64,000 nucleotides of DNA, taken from NCBI RefSeq assembly GCF_014803405.1, contig NZ_JACYFG010000022.1, forward strand, positions 1-64,000, read 5' to 3'. Positions 37,063-47,600 of this stretch are shown here, piece after piece; within the stretch, counting starts at the first letter, position 1; each line of letters begins with the position of its first letter. The DNA comes from Pelagicoccus enzymogenes (GTDB lineage: Bacteria; Verrucomicrobiota; Verrucomicrobiia; Opitutales; Opitutaceae). The notes beneath the pieces are model-generated. The model saw only the letters and a program-made list of their open reading frames with translations. It did no database searches and was not told the DNA's origin. A program made the translations under genes and the position numbers.

Positions 37063-37403
37063 AGAACGTTGAGGTGCTAATACTATCGCCGCAAAATCCT
37101 TATTTTCAACATCCTAGGCCCCTATTGATAGAATAGTTACAAGCGTATAACAGCCCATTTACAGTATCCCGCAATGCCCCCTACTGCCTTCGCCTTAGCC
37201 CACCCTGCTTATACGTAGACAAGCCTTCCAGACTACCTAGGGGAGGTCGATTCCAGATGCGCAAAACACGCCCTGTATCAAGCTCTCAACTACACTTTTT
37301 TATCACAAAAATCGCATTTATTTTTGAACGTTTCTCGAGCTTGCGCGTCTCGCGAGCGAGGGCTTTACGTTTTCGGAAAATCAATTAGGGTTCCAATCGA
37401 AAC
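37063..37403. other. AT-rich divergent intergenic region
   Basis: This 341-bp spacer separates the minus-strand secreted protein from the SDR gene and must hold both promoters. AT-rich tracts at about 37300-37330 suit a promoter for the SDR operon. No riboswitch, RNA gene or repeat of known type is recognised. Confidence 0.4.
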
Positions 37404-38282
37404 TTGAGTTCCGCTCCCTCCATCGTCCTCGTCACCGGTTGCAGCTCCGGCATCGGCTATGAATTGATCAAGCTCTTCGAGCAGGGTCATTACCGCATCG
37501 TCGCGACTGCTTTGCCGTCGTCCGTGCAAGAGCTCCTCTCGCGTCCAGTCGCCCAGAGCGAAAAGGTATCGGTGGAGCCTCTGGACGTCGCGGACTACGC
37601 CGGCAGCACAGCTCTGGTTCGGAAGGTAGAAAGAGAGATCGGCCCGGTCGACATCCTCGTCAACAATGCCGGCATCTCGTATCGCTCCACCGTCGAGGAC
37701 ATGACGATCGAGGACGAGCAGAAGCAACTGCAAGTAAACTATCTCGGAGCCATGCACCTCGTACGCGAGTGCCTGCCCAGCATGCGGCGGCGGCGCAGCG
37801 GACGGATTGTGAATATCTCTTCGGTAGGCGGCATGATGGCCATGCCCACCATGGCGTCGTATTCAGCTTCCAAGTTCGCCTTGGAGGGAGCCAGCGAATC
37901 GCTCTGGTACGAGCTCAAGCCCTGGGGCATCCATGTCAGCCTAGTGCGCCCGGGCTTCATAAATTCGCTGGCCTTCACCAAGGTTCTCTTCTCGAAAAAG
38001 AAAGCGTCCGGAGAATCGTCGCAGGAATACGACCGCCACTACGAAAACATGAAGGCCTTCGTGGAAAAGATAATGACCCGTACCCCATGCACCTCCACGG
38101 ACGTGGCCAGACGCATTTACAAGGTTTGCCAAATGAAGCGCCCTCCCCTTCGAGCTGCCGGCACTCCCGACGCCATCCTGTTCTACTTCTTGAGGCGCAT
38201 CCTGCCCCGCTTCCTGTACCACAAGCTGCTTTACCGAACGCTGCCCGGCGTCAAGGAGTGGGGTCCCAACAGCAAGGCCTAA
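37404..38282 (+). CDS. Short-chain dehydrogenase/reductase
   Basis: This classical NAD(P)-dependent SDR has cofactor motif TGCSSGIG, NNAG in VDILVNNAGIS, the active-site Ser in IVNISSVGG and the YSASK motif. Its C-terminal extension (FYFLRRILPRFLYHKLLYR) is hydrophobic and basic, suggesting membrane association and a lipid-like substrate. The start is TTG at 37404. The DoxX gene follows after 4 bp, so they form an operon. Substrate is unknown. Confidence 0.88.
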   Translation: MSSAPSIVLVTGCSSGIGYELIKLFEQGHYRIVATALPSSVQELLSRPVAQSEKVSVEPLDVADYAGSTALVRKVEREIGPVDILVNNAGISYRSTVEDMTIEDEQKQLQVNYLGAMHLVRECLPSMRRRRSGRIVNISSVGGMMAMPTMASYSASKFALEGASESLWYELKPWGIHVSLVRPGFINSLAFTKVLFSKKKASGESSQEYDRHYENMKAFVEKIMTRTPCTSTDVARRIYKVCQMKRPPLRAAGTPDAILFYFLRRILPRFLYHKLLYRTLPGVKEWGPNSKA

Positions 38283-38286
38283 AAAC

Positions 38287-38727
38287 ATGAGCAAAGACTT
38301 TTCCGACCTGGTATTCCGCATCCTTTTTAGCCTGATCTTCATCGGATTGGGCGGCGAACACCTTGTAAGCGACGATTTGATACAAAAACTGATGCCCGAG
38401 TGGGTCCCCAGTCCGCGGCTCGTATCCATTTTCTGCGGACTCGTTCTTTTCGTCGGAGGAGGCATGATCGCTATCGGCTACCGCTTGAAGGCGGCCGCGC
38501 TCATCCTAGGGACCTTCCTCGTGGCGGTGACAGCCCTGGTTCACGCTCCAGCCTTGCAAGGCCACTTTTCGCCCGTCGCCTGCCCGGAGGACCAATGGAT
38601 GTGGGATACCCTCCAGCGGAGCAATTTCGTCAAGAACCTCTGCCTTCTGGGAGTCTGCGCGATGCTTCCGTTCTACAGTGCTGGAAAGTGGTCATTAGAG
38701 GCCTTTCTAGAGGCGAGAAAACACTAA
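38287..38727 (+). CDS. DoxX-family membrane protein
   Basis: This 146-residue protein has four membrane helices and a DoxX-like pattern (LVFRILFSLIFIGLGGEHLV, LVLFVGGGMIAIGYRLKAA, LILGTFLVAVTALVHAP). The family includes quinol-oxidase accessory and redox-stress proteins of unclear mechanism. It is translated in the same operon as the SDR, 4 bp downstream. Confidence 0.75.
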   Translation: MSKDFSDLVFRILFSLIFIGLGGEHLVSDDLIQKLMPEWVPSPRLVSIFCGLVLFVGGGMIAIGYRLKAAALILGTFLVAVTALVHAPALQGHFSPVACPEDQWMWDTLQRSNFVKNLCLLGVCAMLPFYSAGKWSLEAFLEARKH

Positions 38728-38745
38728 CTCCAGCGAGAGGTGGAT

Positions 38746-38761
38746 CCCCTATCCATAGGGG
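38746..38761. other. Perfect short palindrome in the porin leader
   Basis: CCCCTAT and ATAGGGG surround a 2-base centre, 18 bp after the DoxX stop and about 180 bp before the porin start. There is no T-tract, so it is not a typical terminator. It could be an operator or an RNA hairpin in the porin leader. Confidence 0.35.
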
Positions 38762-38942
38762 CTAGTACGGAAGATAAGTAAAATATGAATACGTTCATTT
38801 TTTACTTTCAAACTGACCTCGAACGCCCATGGTTCGTCGACTTTCAGAAAATCTGGGAACTTTCGTGGAAATTCTGAAACTAAGTCCCGGGCCGCCTTAT
38901 CATCGGCCCGAGTCAAACAAACTACAAAATACAAATCAGAAA

Positions 38943-39626
38943 ATGAATACTAGAATCCTCGCTACTCTAGCGGCGGCTTCAGGCCTCGTGTCTGCTGCCA
39001 GCATGAATGCGCAAGAACTCGCTTACTCTGTAAGCTACGGCATCGAGTCCGAATACGTCTTCCGTGGCGTAGAAATCGCAAGCGAAAGCCTCCAAGGCAG
39101 CATCGAAGCCACTTATGGCGATGGCTACATCGGCGTATGGGCTAACGAAGCTCTCGACGACTTCGGAAGCAACGCCAGCGAATTCGACTTCTACGCAGGT
39201 TGGGGCTACGCCCTCAACGACGCGGTGACGCTCGACTTCGGAGGCACGCTCTACCACTACCCAGACTTCAAAGGTGACGACACTTTCGAAGCCTACGTGG
39301 GCGCCGCTTTCGATACGGCCCTCGCTCCTAGCCTCTACGTCTATCACGACTTCGACCTCGACGCTTTCACTTTCGAAGGCTCCATCGGTCACAGCGTAGA
39401 CGTAACGGAAGTATCCCGCGTGGACTTGGGCCTCACAGCTGGCTACGTGGACTTCGACAACGCCGGCCACTACGCTTACTACGGTGCGACTGCTGACTAC
39501 GTTTACACGCTCAGCGACAACACCGACGTAGCCGTAGGCGTACGCTACAGCACAAACGACAAGGATCTCGGCTTCTCTCCAGACGGCAACCTCTGGGGCG
39601 GCCTCTCCTTCTCGCACAGCTTCTAG
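38943..39626 (+). CDS. TorF-type outer-membrane beta-barrel protein
   Basis: A signal peptide (LATLAAASGLVSAASMNAQ) precedes alternating amphipathic beta strands typical of TorF/Gcw_chp putative porins (VSYGIESEYVFRGVEIASES, then EFDFYAGWGYALNDAVTLDF), ending in a strand with a C-terminal Phe (LSFSHSF), the outer-membrane insertion signal. The 227-residue mature protein would make a 10- to 12-strand barrel. Codon use is biased and the gene has a long AT-rich leader and a strong terminator, as for a highly expressed porin. The ATG at 38943 begins the signal peptide. Confidence 0.87.
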   Translation: MNTRILATLAAASGLVSAASMNAQELAYSVSYGIESEYVFRGVEIASESLQGSIEATYGDGYIGVWANEALDDFGSNASEFDFYAGWGYALNDAVTLDFGGTLYHYPDFKGDDTFEAYVGAAFDTALAPSLYVYHDFDLDAFTFEGSIGHSVDVTEVSRVDLGLTAGYVDFDNAGHYAYYGATADYVYTLSDNTDVAVGVRYSTNDKDLGFSPDGNLWGGLSFSHSF

Positions 39627-39662
39627 TCGGTCTCCTTCGCTAAGAAGGACCTTTAGTACTTT

Positions 39663-39696
39663 GGCCTGCTTCGACTCGCTCGGAGCAGGCCTTTTT
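39663..39696 (+). terminator. Intrinsic terminator of the porin gene
   Basis: The arms GGCCTGCT and AGCAGGCC form an 8-bp stem with a GC-rich loop, followed by TTTTTATT. It begins 37 bp after the porin stop. Confidence 0.9.
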
Positions 39697-39699
39697 ATT

Positions 39700-40016
39700 G
39701 GTTCATAACCAAATTCCGTGGGTCGCTCCTGCAACACGGACGACACGGAGGTCGCCGCTCCATTTTAATCGCTCTGGAGGGACCGGTAATTGTGTCGCTA
39801 CGCTCGGCACCACCCGGTCCGCAATGCAAAAGCCTATCTTGAGGTTCATCGCAGAAAGCAGCGGTATTGCCGTTTGCCAGTAGGCCCGGGCCGTCGCTTG
39901 CCATGGATCTTGAGCGAAGCCGAATGGCGACGTGCTGCAGATCCTATCTCGAATATCCTGATAGAGAGAGCCAGCCCTGTGCTCGAGAGCCTCTCCCCGC
40001 AAAGTGGTGATGTACC
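39700..40016. repeat. Gene-free region with clustered palindromes
   Basis: No real gene is supported: the short frames on both strands have no family match. The stretch contains a GGACCG/CGGTCC inverted repeat with an inner imperfect palindrome (39779-39813). On the minus strand two GGAGCG-type heads lie about 31 bp apart (39716-39760). This looks like a small REP-like repeat cluster; comparison with the rest of the genome would be needed. Confidence 0.4.
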
Positions 40017-40055
40017 AAAAAAAGTGCTGGCTCGGAGGCCCCCCTCCAAGCCAGC
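40017..40055 (-). terminator. Minus-strand intrinsic terminator downstream of the chemotaxis receptor
   Basis: On the minus strand the arms GCTGGCT and AGCCAGC plus an inner 5-bp GGAGG/CCTCC stem form a strong hairpin, followed by seven T (plus-strand A-run 40017-40023). It lies about 220 bp past the receptor stop codon. Confidence 0.8.
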
Positions 40056-40272
40056 TATCCCTTTATTGTTGCCTTGATCCTGAACCTTAGCGCGTTTCCG
40101 CGCAGTCCAAATTAGAGAAAAACTGCTGCTATGCTAATGGTTTACTCTGGGTTTATACCCCGATCATCCGTTTGCATATTTACCACTATCGTTGCCGACG
40201 CCACATAGTTAAGCCAGTTTCGCGGAAATTCCAGTCGCCTCCTCAGTTTTTGCGATTTATTTGCAAAGGTAC
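40056..40272. other. 3' untranslated stretch of the chemotaxis receptor
   Basis: This 217-bp segment lies between the receptor stop and the minus-strand terminator. No open frame, RNA gene or repeat is recognised; it may be a long 3' UTR. Confidence 0.4.
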
Positions 40273-41856
40273 TTAGTTCCAAAGCGTCAGTTCGGAGTCC
40301 TCCTCCACGCGTGGCCGATCGAAAGCGTTCCCATTGCTGGGTGCGGAGCGGCGCGCTGGCGCGGAGCGGGTGGCTGGCGCCTTGCGAGCGGGGGCGGAGA
40401 CGTTTCCGCAGAGATCCGCGAGGTCGCTGACCGCCTGGTTCAAGGACAGAGCTTGCTGGCTCAACTCCTGGGCTGAGGCAGCGCTTTCCTCCGTGATCGC
40501 CGCGTTGGACTGGTAAGTGTTTTCGATTTCCCGAATGGCAGCGTTGACCTGCCCTACGCCGTCGCGGTTTTGCGAAACCGACTGGGCAATGTTCGCCACG
40601 AGCTCATCCAGCTCCGCCGCCTTGGCTAAAATATCCTCGAGACTGTGGGAGACACGAGAGCTGAGCTCCACTCCATGCTGGCTTTTCGCGATCGAGTCTT
40701 CGATCCGCACCGACGTTTCTTGGGCGGCTTTGGCGCTGCGTTGGGCCAAGTTGCGAACTTCGTCTGCGACCACCGCGAAGCCGGACCCGGCATCGCCAGC
40801 GCGGGCCGCCTCAACGGCCGCGTTGAGGGCGAGGATGTTCGTCTGGAATGCGATCTCGTCGATCGACTTCAGAATTTGCGAGATTCCGTCGCTGGAGTCG
40901 CGAATCGCAGTCATTGCCGCTTCCATCTGATCCATTTGCTGCTTGCCGGCGTTCACAGCCTCGCGGGTTTGGTTGGCGATATTCGTCGCAGCGTTCGCCG
41001 AGTCTGCATTGCGACCGGTGTTTTCAGCCAAGACTTCCAGCGAGGCGCTCGCTTCCTGGATGGACGCAGCCTCCCGGTTAGTGGAGTCAGCCAAGGACTG
41101 GCCATAGCTGGAGACTTCGCGGGCGGCGGTGTCGACCACTTCGGCTCCTTCACGCAGCGAGAGCGTGATGCGTCGGATTTGACCGGATATAGATCCCCCG
41201 AGCCAGATTCCCAAAGCCGCCGCCAAAGCCGATCCTAGCAGCATGGTTCCCGTAGTGAACCATGCTAGCTGAGAGGCATCCGCTTCGAACTGCCGAATGC
41301 GTCCCGTAGCCGCTTCCGCTTCGAAAGCGCGAACCATGTCCACGATAGCGTCGATCTCTTGCGTCGGGGCCCGGTCGATGCCCTTCACGAGCTTGTCGAC
41401 CACCTGATGGGCGAGGACGTTTTCGGAATCATAGCTCTTGATCGCTTCGCGATAGGACTTGCCGAGACCGAGATGGGTCTTTCCTGCCGCCACAACCGTC
41501 GCATGAGGAACTCCATTGGCCTCCAGCAACGAGCGAAGCTCTTTCAAGTTTTCCTGCACAACCTTCTCTCGCTCCTGAAAGCGCGTCCAATACTTGTCGA
41601 ACTGGGACCGGTCGTTGCCGCGAAGCAGGGTATTCTTCCACTCCTGCACCTGTATCTTGAAGTTTACCTGAGCTGAACGAGCGAGATCGGTAGCGTCCAC
41701 CAGAAACACCCCTCGCTCGTAAATTTCTGAGCTGATTTCCGTCATGGCTCTGCGCGACTCCTTCAATCCGTAGAGTCCCACGAGTCCAATTACGAAGCCC
41801 GTCGAGGCCACGATTAAAAAACCGCCAATCAGTTTCTGTTTTAGAGTCAGTTGCAT
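40273..41856 (-). CDS. Methyl-accepting chemotaxis protein
   Basis: This transmembrane chemoreceptor of 527 residues has an N-terminal helix ([20 protein letters not shown]), a periplasmic helical-bundle sensor (~30-200), a second helix near 205 ([21 protein letters not shown]), and a long cytoplasmic coiled coil with the invariant hairpin [19 protein letters not shown]. The segment linking the second helix to the coil resembles a short HAMP. The tail is Ala/Pro/Arg-rich and does not end in the usual NWETF-type pentapeptide. It signals to CheW/CheA, which are not in the window. The ligand is unknown. Confidence 0.92.
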   Translation of the reverse strand: MQLTLKQKLIGGFLIVASTGFVIGLVGLYGLKESRRAMTEISSEIYERGVFLVDATDLARSAQVNFKIQVQEWKNTLLRGNDRSQFDKYWTRFQEREKVVQENLKELRSLLEANGVPHATVVAAGKTHLGLGKSYREAIKSYDSENVLAHQVVDKLVKGIDRAPTQEIDAIVDMVRAFEAEAATGRIRQFEADASQLAWFTTGTMLLGSALAAALGIWLGGSISGQIRRITLSLREGAEVVDTAAREVSSYGQSLADSTNREAASIQEASASLEVLAENTGRNADSANAATNIANQTREAVNAGKQQMDQMEAAMTAIRDSSDGISQILKSIDEIAFQTNILALNAAVEAARAGDAGSGFAVVADEVRNLAQRSAKAAQETSVRIEDSIAKSQHGVELSSRVSHSLEDILAKAAELDELVANIAQSVSQNRDGVGQVNAAIREIENTYQSNAAITEESAASAQELSQQALSLNQAVSDLADLCGNVSAPARKAPATRSAPARRSAPSNGNAFDRPRVEEDSELTLWN

Positions 41857-42042
41857 TTGATCTTATCAATGGATTACACCCTTCCGAGCCCCTAGCTCCG
41901 AGGTAGTGGTAAACTCCCATTCGACCAAGACTGCCCTTAACTGAGGCTACTTTGTTGGTTTGGGTCAGATTATCTTTCAGTTCACAAGAAGCTCCCTAGC
42001 TAGGCTAGGGACAAGTCCCCAAAAAATCAGAAAAACGGACTC

Positions 42043-42648
42043 TTAAGCCAGTTCGCCTTCCAACCAGCCGATCAATTTCGCCATGGCCTTGCCCCGATGG
42101 CTAAGCCCCGCTTTCTGGGCTCGCGTCAACTGCGCGAAACTCTCGCTGAAGCCGTCCGGCACGAAAACGGGATCGTAGCCGAAACCGCCCGCCCCCATTT
42201 TGCGCTCGATGATCCTGCCGCGGCATTCGCCTTCGAACACTTGCTCGTCGCCGCCCTTGGATACGAGGGCGAGGTGACATTGAAATCCCGCGGAACGATC
42301 GACATCGCCCAAGGCAGACAAAATATGCAGCAGCTTGTTGGTATTGTCATCGTCGGTGGCGTCCTCTCCCGCGTATCGCGCCGAGTAGACTCCCGGAGCC
42401 CCGTCCAAGGCATCGACGCACAAGCCGCTGTCGTCCGCCAAGGCGTAGGCGCCGGTAGGCAAGAGAGCAGCGAGAGCCCGAGCCTTCTTCAACGCGTTCC
42501 CCGCAAAGCTATCCTGATCCTCCACGACCTCAGGCATGCCTCCGACTTCCGAAGGGCCAAACACTTCTACCGCGAGGCCTGCCGCGGCCAACATCGCCCG
42601 CAGCTCCTCGATCTTGTGGGCGTTACCCGTTGCTAAATACAGTTTCAT
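42043..42648 (-). CDS. rdgB: XTP/dITP pyrophosphatase (RdgB/HAM1)
   Basis: This enzyme hydrolyses non-canonical purine triphosphates (ITP, dITP, XTP) to monophosphates, keeping them out of DNA and RNA. All signature blocks are present: LATGNAHKIEEL, DSFAGNALKKARA, ADDSGLCVDALDGAPG, GGFGYDPVF and the terminal LSHRGKA. The length of 201 residues is standard. Its start overlaps the end of ribD by 26 bp, so it is translated from the ribD transcript. Confidence 0.95.
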   Translation of the reverse strand: MKLYLATGNAHKIEELRAMLAAAGLAVEVFGPSEVGGMPEVVEDQDSFAGNALKKARALAALLPTGAYALADDSGLCVDALDGAPGVYSARYAGEDATDDDNTNKLLHILSALGDVDRSAGFQCHLALVSKGGDEQVFEGECRGRIIERKMGAGGFGYDPVFVPDGFSESFAQLTRAQKAGLSHRGKAMAKLIGWLEGELA

Positions 42649-43783
42649 CGACGTCGAGACGAGCAGGATAGTTTACGAAGCCACGCATGAGTTGGTCGTC
42701 GCCAAAAACCTCGTGCCGCACTTTCTCGAGCCGGATCGCCTGAGCAAGACGTTCGGTGCGCAAGCCGCGATAGACGGATTTGGCCTTATCGTCGCCCATG
42801 AGAATAGGGGCGCGATAGTTGAAGTGGTAGTTGAGCTCGCGCATGTGCAGCAACTCGCTGACAAGACGGCTGCCGCCTTCGAAATAGACGCCGGTGATTC
42901 CCACGTCCGCGCAGCGTTTTCTGAATACGGAGAACGGAACCTTCATGTTCTCGGCTGGCAATACCCAGACATTCACGCCCTCGGTTTCCAGACGGCGGAT
43001 GTAGCCGGTTCCCGCCGCGTCCGTGGTCACCACGATCGTATTGTCGCGAAAGTCGTCCGTGTATATCGTGGGCAGGTAACGTTCCATCGCCGTTCGCAAC
43101 AAGCCGTCGAAAACGAAACGCATGCCGCACCACTCGGGCTGCCCTTCGATACGGCTGGTCAAGCACGGATCGTCCTCGACCAAGGTTCCCGCGCCCACCG
43201 CGATGGAGGGGAACAGGCGCCGCCACTTCATCACGTTTTGCCGGGCCTGCTCTCCGGTAATCCACTTGGACTCGCCGGTGCGGCAAGCGATTTTTCCGTC
43301 CAAGGTCGTGGCCGACTTAGCCGCGAAAATGGGAATTCGGTTCTGTACCCAGAAGTTGGATATCAAATTGAGATCTTCGCAATCGTCGATCAGGATGCGG
43401 CGCTCTACCTTGATCCCTTGCTCCTTCAGGGCGTCAGCGCCCTTGTTGGCATGCTCAGAGACCGGATCGCTTGCCCCTATCACCACGTACTCGACCCCTG
43501 CCTCCTTCACGGCGCGAACGCCGGAATCCAGGCGATTCGAGCTCGGCCCGGGCTCCATGGTCAGGAAAAGGCACGCGCCCGGCTTGGGCTTGCGCCCGAG
43601 CGACTCGAAAAGCCGAATTTCCGGCGCGCTAGAGCTCGGTTGCTCGACGTAGGACGTTGCCACGACCTCGCCTTGCTCGACCAAGGCGGCCCCGATCATC
43701 AATTGCGGATGCGTACTGCCCCAGCCCTTGCGGGCTTCGTCGAGGGCAACTCTCATGAAAGTCTCTTTTTCGGACTGGGTCAT
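42623..43783 (-). CDS. ribD: RibD-like riboflavin biosynthesis protein with degenerate deaminase domain
   Basis: The C-terminal ~240 residues are a clear RibD reductase (pyrimidine reductase): FAAKSATTLDGKIACRTGES, KWITGEQAR and VGAGTLVEDDPCLTSR. The N-terminal ~140 residues keep the CMP/dCMP deaminase fold (ALDEARKGWGSTHPQLMIGA), but the zinc-binding catalytic residues are missing. The usual HAE is APE at 53-55, and the PC...C motif after LTMEP reads EPGPSSNRLDSG with no Cys. The deaminase half should therefore be inactive, leaving a reductase only; a separate deaminase would be required. The nearby rdgB overlaps its 3' end. Plants have analogous split RibD proteins. Confidence 0.85.
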   Translation of the reverse strand: MTQSEKETFMRVALDEARKGWGSTHPQLMIGAALVEQGEVVATSYVEQPSSSAPEIRLFESLGRKPKPGACLFLTMEPGPSSNRLDSGVRAVKEAGVEYVVIGASDPVSEHANKGADALKEQGIKVERRILIDDCEDLNLISNFWVQNRIPIFAAKSATTLDGKIACRTGESKWITGEQARQNVMKWRRLFPSIAVGAGTLVEDDPCLTSRIEGQPEWCGMRFVFDGLLRTAMERYLPTIYTDDFRDNTIVVTTDAAGTGYIRRLETEGVNVWVLPAENMKVPFSVFRKRCADVGITGVYFEGGSRLVSELLHMRELNYHFNYRAPILMGDDKAKSVYRGLRTERLAQAIRLEKVRHEVFGDDQLMRGFVNYPARLDVDETVFSNG

Positions 43784-43845
43784 AACTCTTGAGGAATCGG
43801 CTAACGTCTTCTCTTAGAACGAATTTTGCTGAGGCGCGCAATGCC

Positions 43846-44490
43846 CTATTCGCCCGATACGAAGGGATTGTAGGAGATTTCTTCTCCTACCGTAGTGTTG
43901 GGCCCATGCCCCGGCAGCACAGTCGTATCCTTGGGCAAGGTATAGATTCTCTGTCGAATCGAACGTTCCAACTGCCTGAAGTCGCCTCCCGGCAAATCGG
44001 TTCGCCCGATCCCTCCCGCGAAGAGGGCATCGCCGACGAAAGCTGCCTTCACCTTAGGGAAATAGAACAAGACATTCCCCGCGCAGTGGCCCGGCACGTG
44101 CCTAACTTCGCATTCTAGGCCGAGGAACGATAGCCGCGTCCCCTCTTCCACCCAATGGTCGATCTTGAAGCCCCTTAGCTCCAGGTCCGGAGGATAGGCG
44201 TAGGATCGCATGATCTCCGGGGTTTCGAACATTTCCTGGTCGGCCTTGTGTCCATAGAGCGGTATCCCGCGATCCGCAAAGGTAGCCACGCCCCCGATGT
44301 GGTCGTAGTGCCCGTGGGTGATCAGCACCGCCTTCAGTTCGCAAGCGTCCTCGGCCAAGGCAGGATCCACCCATTCGCTGACGTCGTTGGGAGCATCCAC
44401 GAGGATCGCCTCCCCGAGATCAGTATCCGTTATAAGAAAAGCGTTGGTTTGGATCGAACCCGCGGGAAAGATTCTAACGTTCAATGGCAT
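43846..44490 (-). CDS. MBL-fold hydrolase, glyoxalase-II-like
   Basis: A single metallo-beta-lactamase domain carries the metal-ligand motif THGHYDHIGG, then VPGHCAGNVLFYFP, VGDALFAGGIGRTDLPGG and the final LPGHGPNTTVGEE. These are the hallmarks of hydroxyacylglutathione hydrolase-like (glyoxalase II) enzymes, but the C-terminal glutathione-binding domain is absent. It may hydrolyse another thioester. The ATG at 44490 (MPLNVRIFPAG) is chosen over an upstream extension. It is divergent from the second hybrid kinase. Confidence 0.9.
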   Translation of the reverse strand: MPLNVRIFPAGSIQTNAFLITDTDLGEAILVDAPNDVSEWVDPALAEDACELKAVLITHGHYDHIGGVATFADRGIPLYGHKADQEMFETPEIMRSYAYPPDLELRGFKIDHWVEEGTRLSFLGLECEVRHVPGHCAGNVLFYFPKVKAAFVGDALFAGGIGRTDLPGGDFRQLERSIRQRIYTLPKDTTVLPGHGPNTTVGEEISYNPFVSGE

Positions 44491-44643
44491 GAAGGCACGG
44501 CATAGGCGCTCGCCGACTAAATTCAACCACCAACAAATCCTTTACCCCAAAGCAAGAGGCTGCGCTTGCGCTCTACGGATTCTCCCCCATCGTCGTTACA
44601 CGACTCTCAGACTCACGTTTTCTCCGCAGTTTTCCGCCCTCAA

Positions 44644-47600
44644 GTGCTTTCCCGAACGACTCCCAAGATTACGACCGCTTTCCGCCCTCTGATCGCGTCC
44701 CTGGCCCTATGCCTCGCATTCGCCTGCTCCTGCGGCGGGAGAAACCTGGACTTCGCCAAACTCGACGACAGCTGGAAGCTCACCGACCTGCGCCTGGAAA
44801 CGGTCAACTTGTTCGGCAACCGCTCCGCGGGACGTATCCAGACAATCACCCAAACCAACAACGGACTCATCTGGGTAGGCAGCCACCAAGGCCTCTTTCG
44901 TTTTGACGGGCGTCGTATTCGCACCTTTTTCCACGATCCGCGCGACCCATCCAGCCTCCCTAACGAAAGCGTCACGACCCTGCACGTCGACGCGCAAGGG
45001 CGCTTGTGGATCGGCACAGAGCAAGGCGCTGCGCTTTTTAAACCCGACACCGAGGAGTTTATTCATTATCTGCAACCTGCGGACACGGGTGACATCCCGA
45101 TCGCGACCCAGGTGAACGGAATCGTCCACGACAGCCAAGGGACCATCTACGCAGCCAACGAAGCAGGCCGTATTTTCCGGTTCGACGAGGATCTCGGCGA
45201 CTTCGCGGAGATCGGCGAGCACCGACTCGGAGCCATAAAGTCCCTCTCCATAGATTCCTTAGACCGCCTTTGGATCGGCTCCAGCGACTGCGTCTACGTC
45301 TTCAATCCCCAAACATACGAACTCCAAGCGTTCAAGGACGCCGTTGCGTCGAAAGACCGGGTAACGATCGACTACGTAACCTCGATTTGCGCGGTGGATG
45401 ACAACGAGGTTTGGTTGGCGACCACCGTGAAAGGAGTGGTCGTGCTCAATCCCTCTGACGGCAGCTACGAAGAAATCCCCTACGACTCGCAGCCCGAGGC
45501 TTACGCCAACGAGGTCCGAGTCGGTCCCAAAGGTCGCGTCTGGGTCGCCAACAACGCCGGACTGACCCTAATCGACCAAGCCAGCCGCAAGCGAATAAGC
45601 AGCCCCCAAGATAACAAGAGCGAAATCAACTCGCCACCGAGCGGAATCAACACCCTTTTCGTCGACCACCAAGGGACTATCTGGGCGGGAAGCAACTACG
45701 ACGGCGTCAGCAAGGCGACCAGCTACAAGCGCTTCGAAACCTTGGCCCTCCACGAGCGCAACACCGACGTACGCCCTTTCGCCCCTGCTCTCGCTTTCTT
45801 GGAGGACAAAGAAGGAAACCTCTGGGTCGGTCATCCCAAATCAGGACTCGCCATGTATCCTAAAAACGGTGACGACGTACTGAAGGTTACGCACGACCCC
45901 GAGAACCCAGACTCCCTCACCGACCAACCCATCCTTAGCCTTTTCGAGGATTCGCGCGGCCAGATCTGGATCGGAACCTATCGCGGAGGACTTTACCGGT
46001 ACGATCCAACAACCGGCGAACTTGCCGGATTCCACCACGATCCGGACGATCCTTACTCGATCGGTGGCCACGACGTGAGAGCGATCGTGGAGGACCATGA
46101 GGGCACTCTGTGGTTCGCCACCCACGGCAGCGGCGTCGTCAGTTTCGACCCGAGCACCGAACGCTTCACCAACTACACGCAATCCAATCGCGAGCGCACC
46201 GGCTTCTACGTGCAAAACGACTGGATCAACACGCTCCTGATCGACCGTGAAGGAGCCATCTGGCTCAGCGCCCGCAACGGAGTGGTGAGAATCGCCTCCG
46301 ACCGCTCAAGCTACACCCACTTCCTGGCAGATGTCACCGACGAAGGCTCTCTCTCAAACTCACGCACAACCGATCTCTTCGAGGATTCGAAAGGACGCAT
46401 CTGGATAGGCACCAAAGACGGGCTCAACCGCTTCCTACCCGAAACCCAAAGCTTCAAGAGCTACTCCTTGGCCGAGGGATTGCCCGACCGCTCCATCTCG
46501 TCCATCATCGAAGACGAGCAAGGATACCTTTGGATCGGGACCTTGGGCGGACTTGCCCGCTTCGACCCCGTCGCCGAGCGAGCCAAGGCCTTTGACACGA
46601 CGGATGGACTCGTCAGCGACGACTTTTTCGAGACGGGCGCATACAAGGCACAAGGTGGCATTCTCTATTTCGGACAAAACCAAGGGCTCACTCGATTCGA
46701 CCCCAGCGAAATCGTCGACGACACCGATATCCCAAACGTATTCATCACAGGAATACGCGTTTCCGGCGAACCGCTGCGGGTCGACGAAGAGGGCCCATTG
46801 AGCAAAAGCCTGCTCAACACCTCTCGCGTAAAGCTAAACCACGACCAAAACGCCCTCGTCTTCGAATTCGTTGCCATCGACTTCAAGAATCCCGCCAAGA
46901 ACGAGTACAGGTACAAGCTCGAAAGATTTGACCGCGACTGGACCCAAGCCAGCACGCGGGCGGAAGCCGTGTACACCAACATTCCCCCCGGCAACTACGT
47001 CTTCCGCGTACAGGCAGCCAATATCGATGGCTACTGGAACGAGCAGGGCGATTCGCTGGCCATCCAGATCACCCCTCCGTTTTGGGGCACCGTCTGGTTT
47101 CGATTGCTGATCGTCTTCCTAGTCATCGCCATTCCGGTCGCCATTTTCTTCTGGCGCATCAAAGCGATCCGCAACGAAGCCAAGCGGCTGGAAATCGCCG
47201 TGGCAGAGCGAACCAAAGACCTCAAGCAAGCCAACATCTGGTTGGCAGAGGCGAACGCCAAAACCCAATCCCACGGCGAGCTGCTGGAAAAGACCGTACG
47301 CGAAAGGACCAAGGAACTGAAGATCGCCAAAGAAAAAGCCGAGCACTCCGACCGCCTCAAATCAGCCTTCCTCGCCAACATGTCCCACGAGATTCGAACC
47401 CCGATGAACGCCATCATCGGTTTCCTGCACATGCTCGAGAGCTCGGACCTCACCCCCGAGGAACGCCAACACTTCCACGACATCATCAACCAAAGCAGCA
47501 AGTCGCTCATGTCCCTCATCGACGACATCCTCGACCTGTCGGCGATCGAGGCCGGAGAGGCCGAAATCGCCCTGCAAACCTGCGACTTGGACGAAATCTG

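Noticed and set aside
39716-40002. Minus-strand 99-residue ORF starting MRGEALEHRAG
   Set aside because: No family match, odd composition, runs through palindromic sequence and lies beyond the chemoreceptor terminator; most likely a chance frame.
41857-42042. Cyclic-di-GMP or other riboswitch upstream of the chemoreceptor
   Set aside because: The leader was compared by eye with the GEMM consensus; the conserved boxes are absent.
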